Positions 26,387-36,328 are shown, counted from the stretch's first letter. The stretch: DNA of 64,000 nucleotides from Luteolibacter pohnpeiensis (GCF_016595435.1 NZ_JAENIJ010000006.1:62001-126000); one strand, 5' to 3'. The notes: generated by a model from the sequence alone, not told the origin. Numbers and translations: made by a program.

Positions 26387-28780
26387 ATGAATAAACCCAA
26401 ATCAGGGTGGGGCTCTATGGCTCTACTCTTATTGTTACTTGCGTCCGTAAGTTCGGCCTCAGCGGCAGAAAAGACTTATCGTTATTATCAGTTTGCGCCG
26501 ACATTACTTCGGCAAAACACAACGATGACTCAACTATCTGAGTTCCAATTTTTACGGAATGGCACTGTTCTGGATCTTACAGGCGTCGTTATGTCGAACC
26601 CAGGAGGCACAAACCTCATCGATGCGAACGAAGGCGCTAATAAGATTATCGATGGTCTAACCACCACCAAATGGCTCGATTCCGCTGGATTGCCGATCCT
26701 GATCTTTGACTTCGGCACTCCGACGACGATCGATCAATACAATTTCGCAACAGCGAACGATGCAACAGCTCGCGATCCGATCAGTTGGACTTTTTCGGGT
26801 AGCGATGACGGGGAAACCTGGGTTGCCCTCGACGTGCAAACCCTCCACACGACACCAACGACCCGTTATGCCTATGATACAGGCTTCGAGCTGACAGGAC
26901 GCCCCGTCATCACCAACTTCTCGACGAATAAAACCATTGTGGTCAATGGTGCGAGCGATGTCACTTTATCGTGGGCCGTGGATGATGCGACTTCGGTCTC
27001 GATTGACCAAGGAGTCGGCAATGTGGATGCCACTGGCAGCACCACACTGACCCTGCCAAACGGTACCGATACCGCTTACACGATCACCGCAACGAATGAT
27101 CTCGGCACCAGCACTTCCAAAGTCACTGTGCGAACTGTTGTGGGAGGCACCCTAAACTATCGCTACTACCGTTTTGTGCCGGATAAAATCCGTTCATTGG
27201 CGCTGGTTTCCCAGATCCAAATGTCGGAATTCCAACTTTACACGCCATCCGAATATCTGTTCCCGGTTGCGGTGGAAAGTTTGACCGGCGGGTCGACCCC
27301 GGCTGCTGAGGTTCCTGCGAATCTCAAGGACAATGACGTCAGCACCAAGTGGCTGGACTACAATCGCATCGGCTTCCTGGTCGATATGGGTGAAAATCCA
27401 CCTTCCGCGAATGGCTACAGCATCGGCACAGCGAACGACAACGCCCCTCGTGATCCGGTTCGTTGGTACATTGAGGGAAGTGATAACAAAACGGATTGGG
27501 TGCTGGTAGACAACGTCACAGGCTTCGACTTCAACACGCCACTGGAGCGCAAGGCTTACTCGGAAGATATTCCGTTTCCGGGTGAGAATGTGACGCCGTT
27601 TGCTCCTACCGTTTCATTCGTTGGTGATACCAAGTTGATTGCTGGTGAGAGCTTGGCACTCGCATGGACCGTGACGGATGCTGAAACGGTTACCATTTCC
27701 AATATCGGCACGGTTAGCGCATCTGGTTCTACCTTGGTCAGCCCTACGGTTGATACCACCTACACACTCACTGCAACGGGTTCAACGGGGGTCGTAACCA
27801 CCGCTGAAATTTCGGTCACCATCATCGAATCCGACGTCACGGAGATCAATTATCCGGACTTTGATGAGGCAGGGAATGAAATCTCACTGCTGGAAACTGC
27901 GGCGATCACGAACGTATTTGCGACCATTCCATCACCAGCCGACGCGAAGCGTCTTCGCCTGACCGCCAACACAGGAAGCGTGCGGGGAACTGCTTGGTTC
28001 CGCCGGAAAGTCGCTGTTGGCAATGGATTCGAGACCAACTTCGGGATTCAACTCATCAGCTCCAGCGGTGGTGCCGACGGGATGTCCTTCGTGGTGCAAA
28101 ACAGCACGGCGGGGTCTGCCGCTACACCCTTGGTAGACAATGAGAAAGGCCTGGCTGCAAACGCATTGAGCATCGGATTCGACTCCTATCAAAATACCGG
28201 TGAACCAAGTGCTGCGCTCTTGCGTGTCATGAATGGTTCTACCGAATTGATTGCCGTTGATTTGGGAACGATCGACGGACTGTCGCTGGGCGGAACGGAG
28301 ACGGCACCGGACCTGACAAAGTCGGATACCTCATCGGCTCCGTACGCTGTCCGCGTCACCTACGTTCCTGGCGATCTGGACGTCTACATTGATGGAATCC
28401 AAGTGGTCACTGACTTGAACATCACCTTGGAAGCCTGCGGCGCAGTCTCTGACGGCAAGGCTTGGGTTGGATTCACCGCCCGCACCGGTGGTGTGGCTGA
28501 GTCCCATGATGTGACCAGTTGGACCCTGACGACGGGCGAACCAACCGAGACATCGGTGGATCTGGCCTTGTTGAGCCATGTGATCGATTTGAGCACGAAC
28601 CAAATCACCCTCACCTGGGCATCTTCAACTGGCACAACCTATCGCATCACGACGTCTACGGACCTTGAAGATTGGAGCACCATTTTGGCACAGGACATTC
28701 CAGGAGTCGCTACTCAGACATCGACCACGGTGTCGTTCACTCCGACTGTTCGTCGATTCTTCCGTGTCGAGGAGCAATAG
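26387..28780 (+). CDS. Large secreted protein with discoidin-like and lectin-like domains
   Basis: 797 residues. The signal peptide covers about residues 1-27 (ends 'SSASAAEK'). Two related blocks at about 30-165 and 255-395 ('YRYYQFAPTLLRQNTTMTQLSEFQF' and 'YRYYRFVPDKIRSLALVSQIQMSEFQLY' in pieces, each with 'TKWLD' and 'ATARDPISWTFSGSDDG'-like ends) resemble F5/8 type C (discoidin) carbohydrate-binding domains. Each is followed by an Ig-like strand-rich segment. About 535-720 looks like a legume-lectin/LamG sandwich ('GADGMSFVVQNS', 'IGFDSYQNTGEPS'). The C terminus resembles the exported-protein tails of this group ('TYRITTSTDLEDWSTI'). It probably binds polysaccharide at or outside the cell surface. 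Confidence 0.8.
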   Translation: MNKPKSGWGSMALLLLLLASVSSASAAEKTYRYYQFAPTLLRQNTTMTQLSEFQFLRNGTVLDLTGVVMSNPGGTNLIDANEGANKIIDGLTTTKWLDSAGLPILIFDFGTPTTIDQYNFATANDATARDPISWTFSGSDDGETWVALDVQTLHTTPTTRYAYDTGFELTGRPVITNFSTNKTIVVNGASDVTLSWAVDDATSVSIDQGVGNVDATGSTTLTLPNGTDTAYTITATNDLGTSTSKVTVRTVVGGTLNYRYYRFVPDKIRSLALVSQIQMSEFQLYTPSEYLFPVAVESLTGGSTPAAEVPANLKDNDVSTKWLDYNRIGFLVDMGENPPSANGYSIGTANDNAPRDPVRWYIEGSDNKTDWVLVDNVTGFDFNTPLERKAYSEDIPFPGENVTPFAPTVSFVGDTKLIAGESLALAWTVTDAETVTISNIGTVSASGSTLVSPTVDTTYTLTATGSTGVVTTAEISVTIIESDVTEINYPDFDEAGNEISLLETAAITNVFATIPSPADAKRLRLTANTGSVRGTAWFRRKVAVGNGFETNFGIQLISSSGGADGMSFVVQNSTAGSAATPLVDNEKGLAANALSIGFDSYQNTGEPSAALLRVMNGSTELIAVDLGTIDGLSLGGTETAPDLTKSDTSSAPYAVRVTYVPGDLDVYIDGIQVVTDLNITLEACGAVSDGKAWVGFTARTGGVAESHDVTSWTLTTGEPTETSVDLALLSHVIDLSTNQITLTWASSTGTTYRITTSTDLEDWSTILAQDIPGVATQTSTTVSFTPTVRRFFRVEEQ

Positions 28781-28806
28781 AGATCGGCCAACTCCCGAAT
28801 CTCACT

Positions 28807-28837
28807 GGGCCTTCCGGATTACCGGGAGGCCCTTTTT
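28807..28837 (+). terminator. Intrinsic terminator after lectin-like gene
   Basis: GGGCCTTCCGG (28807-28817) pairs with CCGGGAGGCCC (28822-28832) with one wobble and a 4-base loop, followed by TTTTT. Confidence 0.88.
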
Positions 28838-28847
28838 CATGGCTCTT

Positions 28848-29906
28848 TCACTGGTTCATCAATTCATGGTGAACGATGATCGATGCATCCTTTTGCAGTT
28901 GCTCGCGGTATTTCTGAATGGCCTGATTTCGTTTTGCAGCACGCAAGCCGGCGAGGATTTCAGGTTTGGCATCGTCGAAAGACTGCGGCCTGGCAGCTTC
29001 TTTTGCCGTCACTTCGGCGAGATGCCAGCCCAATTGGGTTTGGAAAATGGTGGGTTGGTGAAGTGGAAGCGCGAAAAGCTGTTTCGCAAAATCTTCAGGT
29101 AATCGTTCCCGGGTCATCCACCCCAGTTCTCCGCCATGATGTTGGGTGGCGGGGTCCATGCTGATTTTTTCCGCCAGTGAATGGAAATCTTCGCTCTCAT
29201 GGGTCAGCGAAACGAGCGCCTGTTCCAACGTTGCTTTCGCCTGAGCGGATGGCACATCGAGTGTCGGAATGAAAAAATGGCGTGCCTGGATTCGCTCCGG
29301 TAATGCGAGTTCCTGCTGGTGGGCATCGAACCAGTCACGGGCGTCTTGTTCGCTGACTTGAGCAAGCGGGCTAATCTGGGAATCGATGAAATGTTCCTGA
29401 CGAATCAAAACCGCAACCCGGTCCCGCAATGCGGACTCATTTGGAATGCCCTGGCTCTTCATGGCGGTTTCCATTTCGGATTTGTTGGTAAAGCGTCCGA
29501 GCAATCGCTTGAGCCGTGCATCCACTTCCTCTTTAGGGACTTGTGGAAATGAGGTGTCGGCAGCGATTTTCTGGTTGAGGAGCTCGCTGTCGATCAATTC
29601 AGAAAGCGCTTTGTAGCGGGCGATTTGACGGTCGAGCGAGTTGAGCGAATCAAAGTTCTTTCCCTGAAGCCAGAGCGCTTCGATCGTGGCAAGTTCCAGC
29701 TGGCCTCGGGTGATCGAGCGATCTCCCACGCGCGCGATCTCCACATTGGCGCGCGCGCGTTTGATCGATTGCGGGCTGTTGGGAGATGCTTTTTTGAGGC
29801 TTTGGCTCAGCGGGCCGTTGAGGGAAAAATCACCGGCCAAGTAAACGATGAGAACCGTGTAAACCAGCAGCCGCAGGGCCAGGAAGAAGCGGAACGGTTT
29901 GTTCAT
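28848..29906 (-). CDS. PpiC/SurA-type peptidyl-prolyl isomerase, membrane-anchored
   Basis: 352 residues from ATG 29906 (the longer frame would use TTG). A short N terminus precedes one membrane or signal helix ('FFLALRLLVYTVLIVYLAGDF'). A SurA_N-like helical region follows ('ELATIEALWLQGKNFDSLNSLDRQIARYKALSELIDSELL' in pieces), then a parvulin domain at about residues 195-300 ('IQARHFFIPTL', 'GGELGWMTRERLPEDFAKQLFAL', 'QTQLGWHLAEVT'). It should catalyse prolyl isomerisation on exported proteins. It lies 10 bases after the L,D-transpeptidase on the same strand. Confidence 0.85.
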   Translation of the reverse strand: MNKPFRFFLALRLLVYTVLIVYLAGDFSLNGPLSQSLKKASPNSPQSIKRARANVEIARVGDRSITRGQLELATIEALWLQGKNFDSLNSLDRQIARYKALSELIDSELLNQKIAADTSFPQVPKEEVDARLKRLLGRFTNKSEMETAMKSQGIPNESALRDRVAVLIRQEHFIDSQISPLAQVSEQDARDWFDAHQQELALPERIQARHFFIPTLDVPSAQAKATLEQALVSLTHESEDFHSLAEKISMDPATQHHGGELGWMTRERLPEDFAKQLFALPLHQPTIFQTQLGWHLAEVTAKEAARPQSFDDAKPEILAGLRAAKRNQAIQKYREQLQKDASIIVHHELMNQ

Positions 29907-29916
29907 GCTTAACGGA

Positions 29917-31056
29917 TCAACGAATCTCAACGGTCACACCTGGACGCACGATGGTCGGCAGGCGGATCGCATCCCAGTTGGCGAGGCGGATGCAACCGGC
30001 GCTGCGCGCGCGGCCGATCGTTTCCGGATTGGAAGTGCCATGCATGCCGATGCCGGACCGGCTGGTGCCACACCAGATGATGCCGACCGGGCTGTTCGGT
30101 CCTGGTGGGATATTGAGCGCTTCGCTGCCGCGTTTCCCGGTTTCGAGGAATTGTTGATCGTAGCGCCAATAAGGCATTTCGATCATGTTCTTCAGTTCCC
30201 AGGTTCCGAATTTCAGGAACTTGTCCTGGCCCGGAGTGATGGGAAATGAAGCGATCAACCCGTGGTTGGGTCGGATGTCGGCCTGTCCGCTTGCGCCGGG
30301 TTCAGCGACGATCAGCGCAGCTGGGGCAGCTTCAAAAATTCGGACCTGATTGACCTTCGTGTCCACCACCACGTGGCGTTGATTCAAGGTTGGATCGGCG
30401 GGATAAGATTTGCCGGTAACCAGTTCGATTTGAAATGGTTCGACATTCGGCACGATGATCGAGTCATGCGACTTGAGGTTGTTGATTTTCGAGCTGCTGT
30501 TGAGCTGGATCAAATAGGGCACATCGCAGTGGTAGCGCTCTGCCATGAACTCGGCGTTGCTGGTGTAAGACATGCGCTTGAGCTTGGCCTGTTCTGCGCG
30601 GCTGCTTGGCAAGTTAGGATTCACCCAGTCTTTGATCGCGTCTGGCACCACGGCGACGGCGAAGGCGTTTGGCACGGATTTGCGTGCCGCTGCGGTCACG
30701 GCGGTCCAATCGTCCAAGGCCACGCCATTTGCCTCGTTCCATGATCGGACTGCAAGTTCGGTGAAGCGCCCCGGGCGGCCATCGATGATCCCAGGTCCGA
30801 AATGGCTTTGATCAAGAAAGATCTGAAGCTGAACGGCGGCGTCACCTTCCGGTTTCGCATTGGCTGGAACGAGCGGCGCAGCCGGCTTGATCGGGGTATC
30901 GGCAGTGCTTTCGTCTAACGGCTGCGCCGATAGAACTTCAGCCTGTTTGGTCTGCGGCAGAGGAGGGGTGGGGGCTTTTGACGCGGATGCATTCTCTGCA
31001 AATGCAGATGAGGCAGAGGCGAGCGCCAGGCACAAGGGGGCAATCCATTTCAACAT
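29917..31056 (-). CDS. L,D-transpeptidase (YkuD) with peptidoglycan-binding domain
   Basis: 379 residues from ATG 31056, where a signal peptide begins ('MLKWIAPLCLALASASSAFAEN'). A PG_binding_1-like domain lies at about residues 75-135 ('AAVQLQIFLDQSHFGPGIIDGRPGRFTELAVRSWNE' in pieces). A LysM-like stretch follows ('CDVPYLIQLN...SIIVPN'). The YkuD catalytic domain ends with 'GIGMHGTSNPETIGRARSAGCIRL', holding the active-site His and Cys. It should cross-link peptidoglycan or attach proteins to it in the periplasm. It sits between hflX and the isomerase gene; tight spacing suggests one transcript. Confidence 0.9.
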   Translation of the reverse strand: MLKWIAPLCLALASASSAFAENASASKAPTPPLPQTKQAEVLSAQPLDESTADTPIKPAAPLVPANAKPEGDAAVQLQIFLDQSHFGPGIIDGRPGRFTELAVRSWNEANGVALDDWTAVTAAARKSVPNAFAVAVVPDAIKDWVNPNLPSSRAEQAKLKRMSYTSNAEFMAERYHCDVPYLIQLNSSSKINNLKSHDSIIVPNVEPFQIELVTGKSYPADPTLNQRHVVVDTKVNQVRIFEAAPAALIVAEPGASGQADIRPNHGLIASFPITPGQDKFLKFGTWELKNMIEMPYWRYDQQFLETGKRGSEALNIPPGPNSPVGIIWCGTSRSGIGMHGTSNPETIGRARSAGCIRLANWDAIRLPTIVRPGVTVEIR

Positions 31057-31075
31057 GACAAAGTCGGGGCGATGA

Positions 31076-32377
31076 TTACGCAGGAAGCAGGGAGAAGGTT
31101 TCAAGTCGGCCAGCAATTGAAGCCGGGACGACGGCGCTCACCAGGATGTCGTCCCCGTCGTATTCGGTGGAAAGAACTTTCGCATCGCGGTGCAACAGGC
31201 TCACCAAATCCGCCCGCTTTTGGGGGATACGATATTGCTGCCGCCTCACGCGATCGGCGAGAATCCGGGTGCAGGCGAGGAGAAAGTCTTCCACTCCCTG
31301 GCCGGTGAAAGCCGAAGCGTGAACCGCATCCGGATACTTCAATTTCAATTCCGCGAGAGCATCGGGATCCGTCACGCGGTCGATTTTGTTGAGCACCGTA
31401 ATGACCTGCTTGTCCTCGGCTCCGAGCTCTTCCATGACCTCCAGCGTGGTCTGGTGGAGGCGATCCATTTCTGGCGATGAGGCGTCCAGAACGTGAATGA
31501 GAAAATCCGCGAGGACCGCTTCTTCCAAGGTCGCCATGAAGGCTTCAACCAAGCGGTGTGGCAGATTTCGGACGAATCCGACGGTATCGGTGAGCAAAAG
31601 TGGCTGGCCATCCGGTAATTCGGTGCGGCGGGTGGTCGTGTCGAGCGTGGCAAACAGCATGTCTTTCGCCATCACTTCGGAACCGCTCAAGCGATTGAGC
31701 AAAGTGGATTTGCCCGCGTTGGTGTAGCCGACGATCGCGGCGTGTGGCGTGCCGAGCCGTTCGCGCTCCTTGCGCTGGGTTTTGCGTTGTTTGCGAACGA
31801 CCTCCAACTCGCGCTTGGCGCGGTCGATCGTGAGGTGGGCGAGTCGCCGGTCGACTTCAATTTGCTTTTCACCCATACCCCGGGAGGCTCCGCCGCCTGC
31901 GCCACCCCCTGAGCCCGCGCCTTCGCGGTCAAGGTGCCCCCACATCCGGGCAAGGCGTGGCAGCGCGTATTGCATCCGCGCCAGTTCCACTTGCAGCCGG
32001 GCTTCGCGGGTTTGCGCGCGTTTGGCAAAAATATCGAGAATCACTTCCTCACGGTCGATCACGCACAGATCGGCCAGTTTTTCCCACTCCCGTTGCTGGG
32101 AAGGAGCAAGGCCGTTGTCGATCACGATGACATCGCACTCATGAGCGCGTGCCAGCTCCACGATTTCCGCAGCTTTGCCGGTGCCGCAGAGGAGTTTTTT
32201 GTGCATTTCCCGGCTGCGATAGAGCACGGACTCCGCGACCTCGATGCCGAGGGTGCTCACCAATTCTCCCAGCTCTTCCAGCAGGGATTCGGCTTCGCTT
32301 TCTTCGCGCTGATCGAAATAAATTCGCACCAGAAGTGCGCGTTCGACCATATCCGGCTTCTGTCTTACCTCAAACAT
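31076..32377 (-). CDS. hflX: GTPase HflX
   Basis: 433 residues from ATG 32377; a GTG at 32386 would add three residues. The HflX N-terminal domain contains 'LLCGTGKAAEIVELARAHECDVIVIDNGLAPSQQREWE' in pieces. The Gly-rich linker 'GAGSGGGAGGGASRGMGEKQIEVDRR' is typical. The GTPase domain has G1 'GYTNAGKSTLLNRL', G3 'DTVGFVRNLPH' and G4 'NKID'. HflX binds the ribosome's 50S subunit and rescues or splits stalled ribosomes. It is followed at 19 bases by the L,D-transpeptidase gene. Confidence 0.95.
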   Translation of the reverse strand: MFEVRQKPDMVERALLVRIYFDQREESEAESLLEELGELVSTLGIEVAESVLYRSREMHKKLLCGTGKAAEIVELARAHECDVIVIDNGLAPSQQREWEKLADLCVIDREEVILDIFAKRAQTREARLQVELARMQYALPRLARMWGHLDREGAGSGGGAGGGASRGMGEKQIEVDRRLAHLTIDRAKRELEVVRKQRKTQRKERERLGTPHAAIVGYTNAGKSTLLNRLSGSEVMAKDMLFATLDTTTRRTELPDGQPLLLTDTVGFVRNLPHRLVEAFMATLEEAVLADFLIHVLDASSPEMDRLHQTTLEVMEELGAEDKQVITVLNKIDRVTDPDALAELKLKYPDAVHASAFTGQGVEDFLLACTRILADRVRRQQYRIPQKRADLVSLLHRDAKVLSTEYDGDDILVSAVVPASIAGRLETFSLLPA

Positions 32378-32444
32378 CCGCGCCACTTATAGCATCGGAA
32401 GGACAGACGGCGATGGCAAATTTTTACCGGAAATGCCGGATTCG

Positions 32445-32786
32445 TCAGCGTCTCTCGTTCCGCATCAGCCGTTCATGCGCCCAAAGCCCCCAAACGACTG
32501 CTGCCAATCCAACCGAAAGCAGCAGCGGGGGCAATGCAATCGTTGCCGCGATGCCAACGGGGCCGATGGCTTCAAAGAAAGCCAAATTTTCGAAATGCGG
32601 CGCACTCACCACATACATCCGTGCAAGCAGCAGGCAGATCGCCCCCCACGTCATCACGGTGCCGCCTTTGGAACGATGCTGATGCGATAGCCGTGCGGCT
32701 GCCAGCCCGATCAATCCCAGTCCGAGCACCCCCGCCATGTTGAGCGGCAGATTGTTGGCGATCAACGCCTCAAGCAATGGACTCAT
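32445..32786 (-). CDS. Small membrane protein of unknown function
   Basis: 113 residues with about three hydrophobic stretches: 'LPLNMAGVLGLGLIGLAAARL', 'VMTWGAICLLLARMYVV', and 'GIAATIALPPLLLSVGLAAVVWGL'. No motif is recognised. It overlaps the end of the upstream membrane-protein gene by 17 bases in another frame, which suggests translational coupling and a shared function. Confidence 0.6.
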   Translation of the reverse strand: MSPLLEALIANNLPLNMAGVLGLGLIGLAAARLSHQHRSKGGTVMTWGAICLLLARMYVVSAPHFENLAFFEAIGPVGIAATIALPPLLLSVGLAAVVWGLWAHERLMRNERR

Positions 32787-33207
32787 GAGTCGTCGAGGTG
32801 CTCGATTCGGTATGGAATTCCGGACGATTGGAGTTTAATGGACGTAAAACTCCCACATGGATCGATGCCCCGAGGCCAAACGCGAGCCAGCCAAGATTCA
32901 TCAATACCAACTTCACCGCGTGCCAGCCGAGTGCCGCACCCGAAAACTTTTCCACCCAGTCGCCCGTGCGCATGTCCTCGGCGGTGATCGTGATTCGCTC
33001 GATCAGTCCGGCTTCATACATCGGCAACAACACCGCGTAACCCAGCCCAAGCGCGAGCGCGCCGAACAACATGATGCGCATGCCCCAACCATTCGATCGC
33101 TGAGCCATCCGGCAGGCGAAAATCATCAGAGAAACCCCCATCACCATATAAAAAACCGGTCGCAACGCAGCGATCGAACCCAGTGTCATGAAAGCAAAAC
33201 ACGGCAT
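32770..33207 (-). CDS. Membrane protein of unknown function
   Basis: 145 residues. It has hydrophobic segments near 12-30 ('ALRPVFYMVMGVSLMIFAC'), 44-62 ('IMLFGALALGLGYAVLLPM') and 95-120 ('WHAVKLVLMNLGWLAFGLGASI'), with a short polar C terminus. The family is not recognised. Its 3' end overlaps the 113-residue membrane-protein gene, and together they probably form a two-gene operon separate from hflX. Confidence 0.6.
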   Translation of the reverse strand: MPCFAFMTLGSIAALRPVFYMVMGVSLMIFACRMAQRSNGWGMRIMLFGALALGLGYAVLLPMYEAGLIERITITAEDMRTGDWVEKFSGAALGWHAVKLVLMNLGWLAFGLGASIHVGVLRPLNSNRPEFHTESSTSTTHESIA

Positions 33208-33545
33208 AAGCGGTTAGCATGCACCTTCTAACAGATTGTTCAAATAGATTCAAAATCACCTTTCCTGATGATGCAGAAAATCCGATTAGTCTGATTTCCT
33301 GATGTCGAATGACTCTTTGAAATTTGGAATCCCAAATGAAATCGGGCTGATGACCGACGGTTCCAGGAATCGACCAGCAAGGCAGCTCAACGCATCGGCC
33401 AATAATTTTGTCCTGACAATTGATGCTGATTTCGTCTCCAGCGACCCAAGGAGGCGTAAAAAACTTTACAAATTTCAATTTCGAAGACCGTCAACCCCGC
33501 AAACCCCTTGCTTCGGCGGGCGATCCAGCCTAAGCCCGGCGCGTC
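33208..33545. other. 338-base gap between divergent membrane-protein gene and lysS
   Basis: This gap should hold the divergent promoters of the membrane-protein pair and lysS. I see no T-box, riboswitch or strong hairpin. A small open frame at 33302-33553 runs into lysS but has no coding character. Confidence 0.6.
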
Positions 33546-35021
33546 ATGAGTGAAGCCGCCCCGCAGCAGCCCCAGTCCACTGAAGCCGAATTAATTGCCG
33601 TCCGTCGCGAGAAACTCGCGAAACTGCGCGAACTCGGTGTGGATCCATATGGCGCACGATTTGTGACCAGTCACACGCCAGCAAACCTCCGCGCGGATTT
33701 TGCCGAAGGCCTGCAAGTCAAGGTCGCGGGTCGCATCGTCGCCCTGCGCGACATGGGTAAATCCGTCTTCTTCTCCCTCGGCGATGTCCACGGAGCGATT
33801 CAAGGATACCTCAGCATCAAGGGATTGGATGAAAATAAAGCTGCCCAGTGGAAGTGCCTGGATCGTGGCGACTGGATCGGCATCGAAGGGGAAACCTTCC
33901 TGACCCGCACCGGTGAGCCAACGGTCAAAGTTTCCGATTTCACCATTCTTTCCAAGGCCCTGCGTCCGATGCCGGACAAGTGGCACGGCCTCGCTGATCG
34001 CGAAATCAAATACCGCAAGCGCCACCTCGACCTGATGGGCAACGAGGAAAGCGCCAAGCTCTTCGTCACCCGCTCGCTGATGCTCGCGGAAATCCGCCGG
34101 TTCTTGCAGGACCGCGGATTCCTTGAGGTCGAAACCCCGATGTTACAGGACGTTCCGGGTGGCGCGGCTGCCCGCCCGTTCGAGACCTTCCACAACGCGC
34201 TCGGCATGCCGCTGACCATGCGGATCGCCCCAGAATTGTTCCTCAAGCGTCTGATGGTGGGTGGTTTCACCAAGATTTTCGAACTCAACCGCAACTTCCG
34301 CAACGAAGGGATTTCCCGTCGTCACAACCCGGAATTCACCATGCTGGAAGCCTACTGGGCATTCTCGGATTTCGAGGAAATGGCCGATTTGGTGGAGGAA
34401 ATGACCTGCCATTTGGCGGAAAAGTTCATCGGCACCCTCAAAATCGAGCACAAGAACGAGGAAGGCGAAGTCGTGCGAACGATTGATCTGAGCCGTCCTT
34501 GGAAACGCGCCAGTTATCACAGCCTGATCGAAGGCGCTGCCGGTGCGGATTTCTTCAGCCTCACCCCGCAGCAACGCCGCGAAAAATGTGACGAGCTCGG
34601 CGTCCAGATTTCTCCGGAAATGGAAGATCACGAGGTGGTGCAGCAGGTTTTCGAAAAGCTGGTGGAGGAAAAAACCTTCGATCCTTGCTTCGTCACCCAC
34701 GTTTCCAGCGAGCTGGTGCCGCTGGCAAAGGTCACGCCTGGGGGCAAAACCGTCGAGGTTTACGAGCTGATTATCAACGGTCAGGAAATTTCCCCAGGGT
34801 ATTCCGAACTCAACGATCCAGATGTGCAGAAAGCGCGCTTGGAAGAGCAGTCCGGTGAGGAAACCCACAAGATCGACTACGATTTCATCGAAACTCTGGA
34901 GCACGGCATGCCTCCGGCAGGTGGCATCGGCATCGGTATCGACCGCCTTGTCATGATGCTCACCGGTGCTCCAACCATCCGCGACGTCGTCCTGTTCCCC
35001 TTGTTGAAAAGGAAGGACTAA
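33546..35021 (+). CDS. lysS: Lysyl-tRNA synthetase, class II
   Basis: 491 residues. The N-terminal OB-fold anticodon-binding domain covers about residues 55-160 ('VKVAGRIVALRDMGKSVFFSLGD'). The class II catalytic core has motif 1 near 'FLEVETPMLQDVPGGAAARPFETFHNALGM', motif 2 'FELNRNFRNEGISRRHNPEFTMLEAYWAF', and motif 3 'GGIGIGIDRLVMMLTGAPTIRDVVLFP'. It charges tRNA-Lys in the cytosol. Length is normal. It lies 66 bases upstream of lysC in the same direction, so lysine charging and lysine-pathway aspartokinase may be co-transcribed. Confidence 0.97.
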   Translation: MSEAAPQQPQSTEAELIAVRREKLAKLRELGVDPYGARFVTSHTPANLRADFAEGLQVKVAGRIVALRDMGKSVFFSLGDVHGAIQGYLSIKGLDENKAAQWKCLDRGDWIGIEGETFLTRTGEPTVKVSDFTILSKALRPMPDKWHGLADREIKYRKRHLDLMGNEESAKLFVTRSLMLAEIRRFLQDRGFLEVETPMLQDVPGGAAARPFETFHNALGMPLTMRIAPELFLKRLMVGGFTKIFELNRNFRNEGISRRHNPEFTMLEAYWAFSDFEEMADLVEEMTCHLAEKFIGTLKIEHKNEEGEVVRTIDLSRPWKRASYHSLIEGAAGADFFSLTPQQRREKCDELGVQISPEMEDHEVVQQVFEKLVEEKTFDPCFVTHVSSELVPLAKVTPGGKTVEVYELIINGQEISPGYSELNDPDVQKARLEEQSGEETHKIDYDFIETLEHGMPPAGGIGIGIDRLVMMLTGAPTIRDVVLFPLLKRKD

Positions 35022-35087
35022 CGGCTCCGGCCAGCCTATCCTTGCCATTCCCGGCAGCATCCATTTCACTGCGCCCCGCGCAAAACC

Positions 35088-36314
35088 ATGGCACTCATCG
35101 TTCAAAAATACGGCGGCACATCCGTCGGCTCGCTTGATCGCATCCGCAACGTCGCTGCGCGCATCAAACGCACCCGTGACGAAGGCAACCAAGTGGTGGC
35201 TGTCGTTTCAGCCATGTCTGGCGTCACGGATGGTCTGATCAAAATGGCCAAGGAGCTTTCGGAAACCCCGACTGAGCGCGAAATGGACGTGCTTCTGGCC
35301 ACCGGCGAGCAGCAATCGATCGCTCTGGTCGCCATGGCTCTCAATGAGTTGGGCGTGGAAGCTGCCTCCATCACCGGCCGCCAAGCGGGCATTCACACGA
35401 CCGGATCCCACACCCGTGGCCGCATCCTGAATTTGGACCCGAGCCTGATGAAGGAATTTCTCGATGCCGGTAAAACGCTGGTCGTCGCCGGTTTCCAGGG
35501 CGTCACTCCCGATGGCATGATTCACACGCTCGGCCGTGGCGGCTCGGATTTGACGGCGATTGCGGTCGCCGCCTCGATCAAGGCCGATGTCTGCCAGATT
35601 CTTACCGACGTCGATGGCGTCTACACCTGCGATCCGCGGGTGGTGAAAAATGCCCGCAAATTGCCGGAGATTTCCTACGACGAGATGCTTGAAATGGCCT
35701 CGTCCGGCTCCAAGGTCATGCAATCGCGATCGGTCGAATTCGCGAAAAAATTCGGCGTTATTTTTGAAGTTCGCTCCTCCCTCAACGACAACCCAGGAAC
35801 CCTCGTGTTAGAAGAACATCCCACCATGGAAAACGTTGTCATCCGCGGCATTTCCATCGAGCGCTCACAAGCCCGCGTCACCATCACCGGCATTCCGGAT
35901 GAGCCAGGTATGTCGGGCATCATCCTGGGCGCACTCGCGGATGCGGAGATCAATTTGGACATGATCGTCTCGAACATCGCGCACGATTTCCGGGCCCGTC
36001 ATTCGTTCACCATGCATTCGAGTGACCTCGGTCGCGCTCAAGCTGCGCTCAAGCCGGTATTGGCAGAGCTGGCACCGGATGCCTCGATCGAGACCGAAGC
36101 CGGCATTGCCAAGCTTTCGGCAGTCGGCATCGGCATGCGATCCCATTCCGGCGTTGCGTCCACCATGTTCAAAGCCCTGGGCGACAAAAACATCAACATC
36201 GGCATGATCTCCACCTCCGAGATCAAAATCGCCGTCACCGTGGATGAAGTGCACATCGAGGACGCCGCCCGCGCCGTCCACGACGCTTTCCACCTCGACC
36301 GCCAGCCGGGTTGA
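35088..36314 (+). CDS. lysC: Aspartate kinase
   Basis: 408 residues. It phosphorylates aspartate in the first step towards lysine, threonine and methionine. The N-terminal kinase starts 'IVQKYGGTSVGSLDRIRNVA', followed by 'GRGGSDLTAIAVAASIKADVCQILTDVDGVYTCDPRVV' in pieces. Two ACT domains follow at about residues 265-400, including 'TGIPDEPGMSGIILGALADAEINLDMI' and 'LSAVGIGMRSHSGVASTMFKALGDKNINIGMISTSEIKI' in pieces, so feedback control is likely. A short remnant of its 3' coding region is found again at 37,544-37,594. Confidence 0.97.
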   Translation: MALIVQKYGGTSVGSLDRIRNVAARIKRTRDEGNQVVAVVSAMSGVTDGLIKMAKELSETPTEREMDVLLATGEQQSIALVAMALNELGVEAASITGRQAGIHTTGSHTRGRILNLDPSLMKEFLDAGKTLVVAGFQGVTPDGMIHTLGRGGSDLTAIAVAASIKADVCQILTDVDGVYTCDPRVVKNARKLPEISYDEMLEMASSGSKVMQSRSVEFAKKFGVIFEVRSSLNDNPGTLVLEEHPTMENVVIRGISIERSQARVTITGIPDEPGMSGIILGALADAEINLDMIVSNIAHDFRARHSFTMHSSDLGRAQAALKPVLAELAPDASIETEAGIAKLSAVGIGMRSHSGVASTMFKALGDKNINIGMISTSEIKIAVTVDEVHIEDAARAVHDAFHLDRQPG

Positions 36315-36328
36315 GGGACCGGGTGATC

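Noticed and set aside
33302..33553. Plus-strand frame of 83 codons before lysS
   Set aside because: Overlaps the lysS start in another frame and has no coding character or motif.
34143..35192. 349-codon minus-strand frame opposite lysS
   Set aside because: Antisense to the conserved lysS catalytic domain; a product of codon bias.
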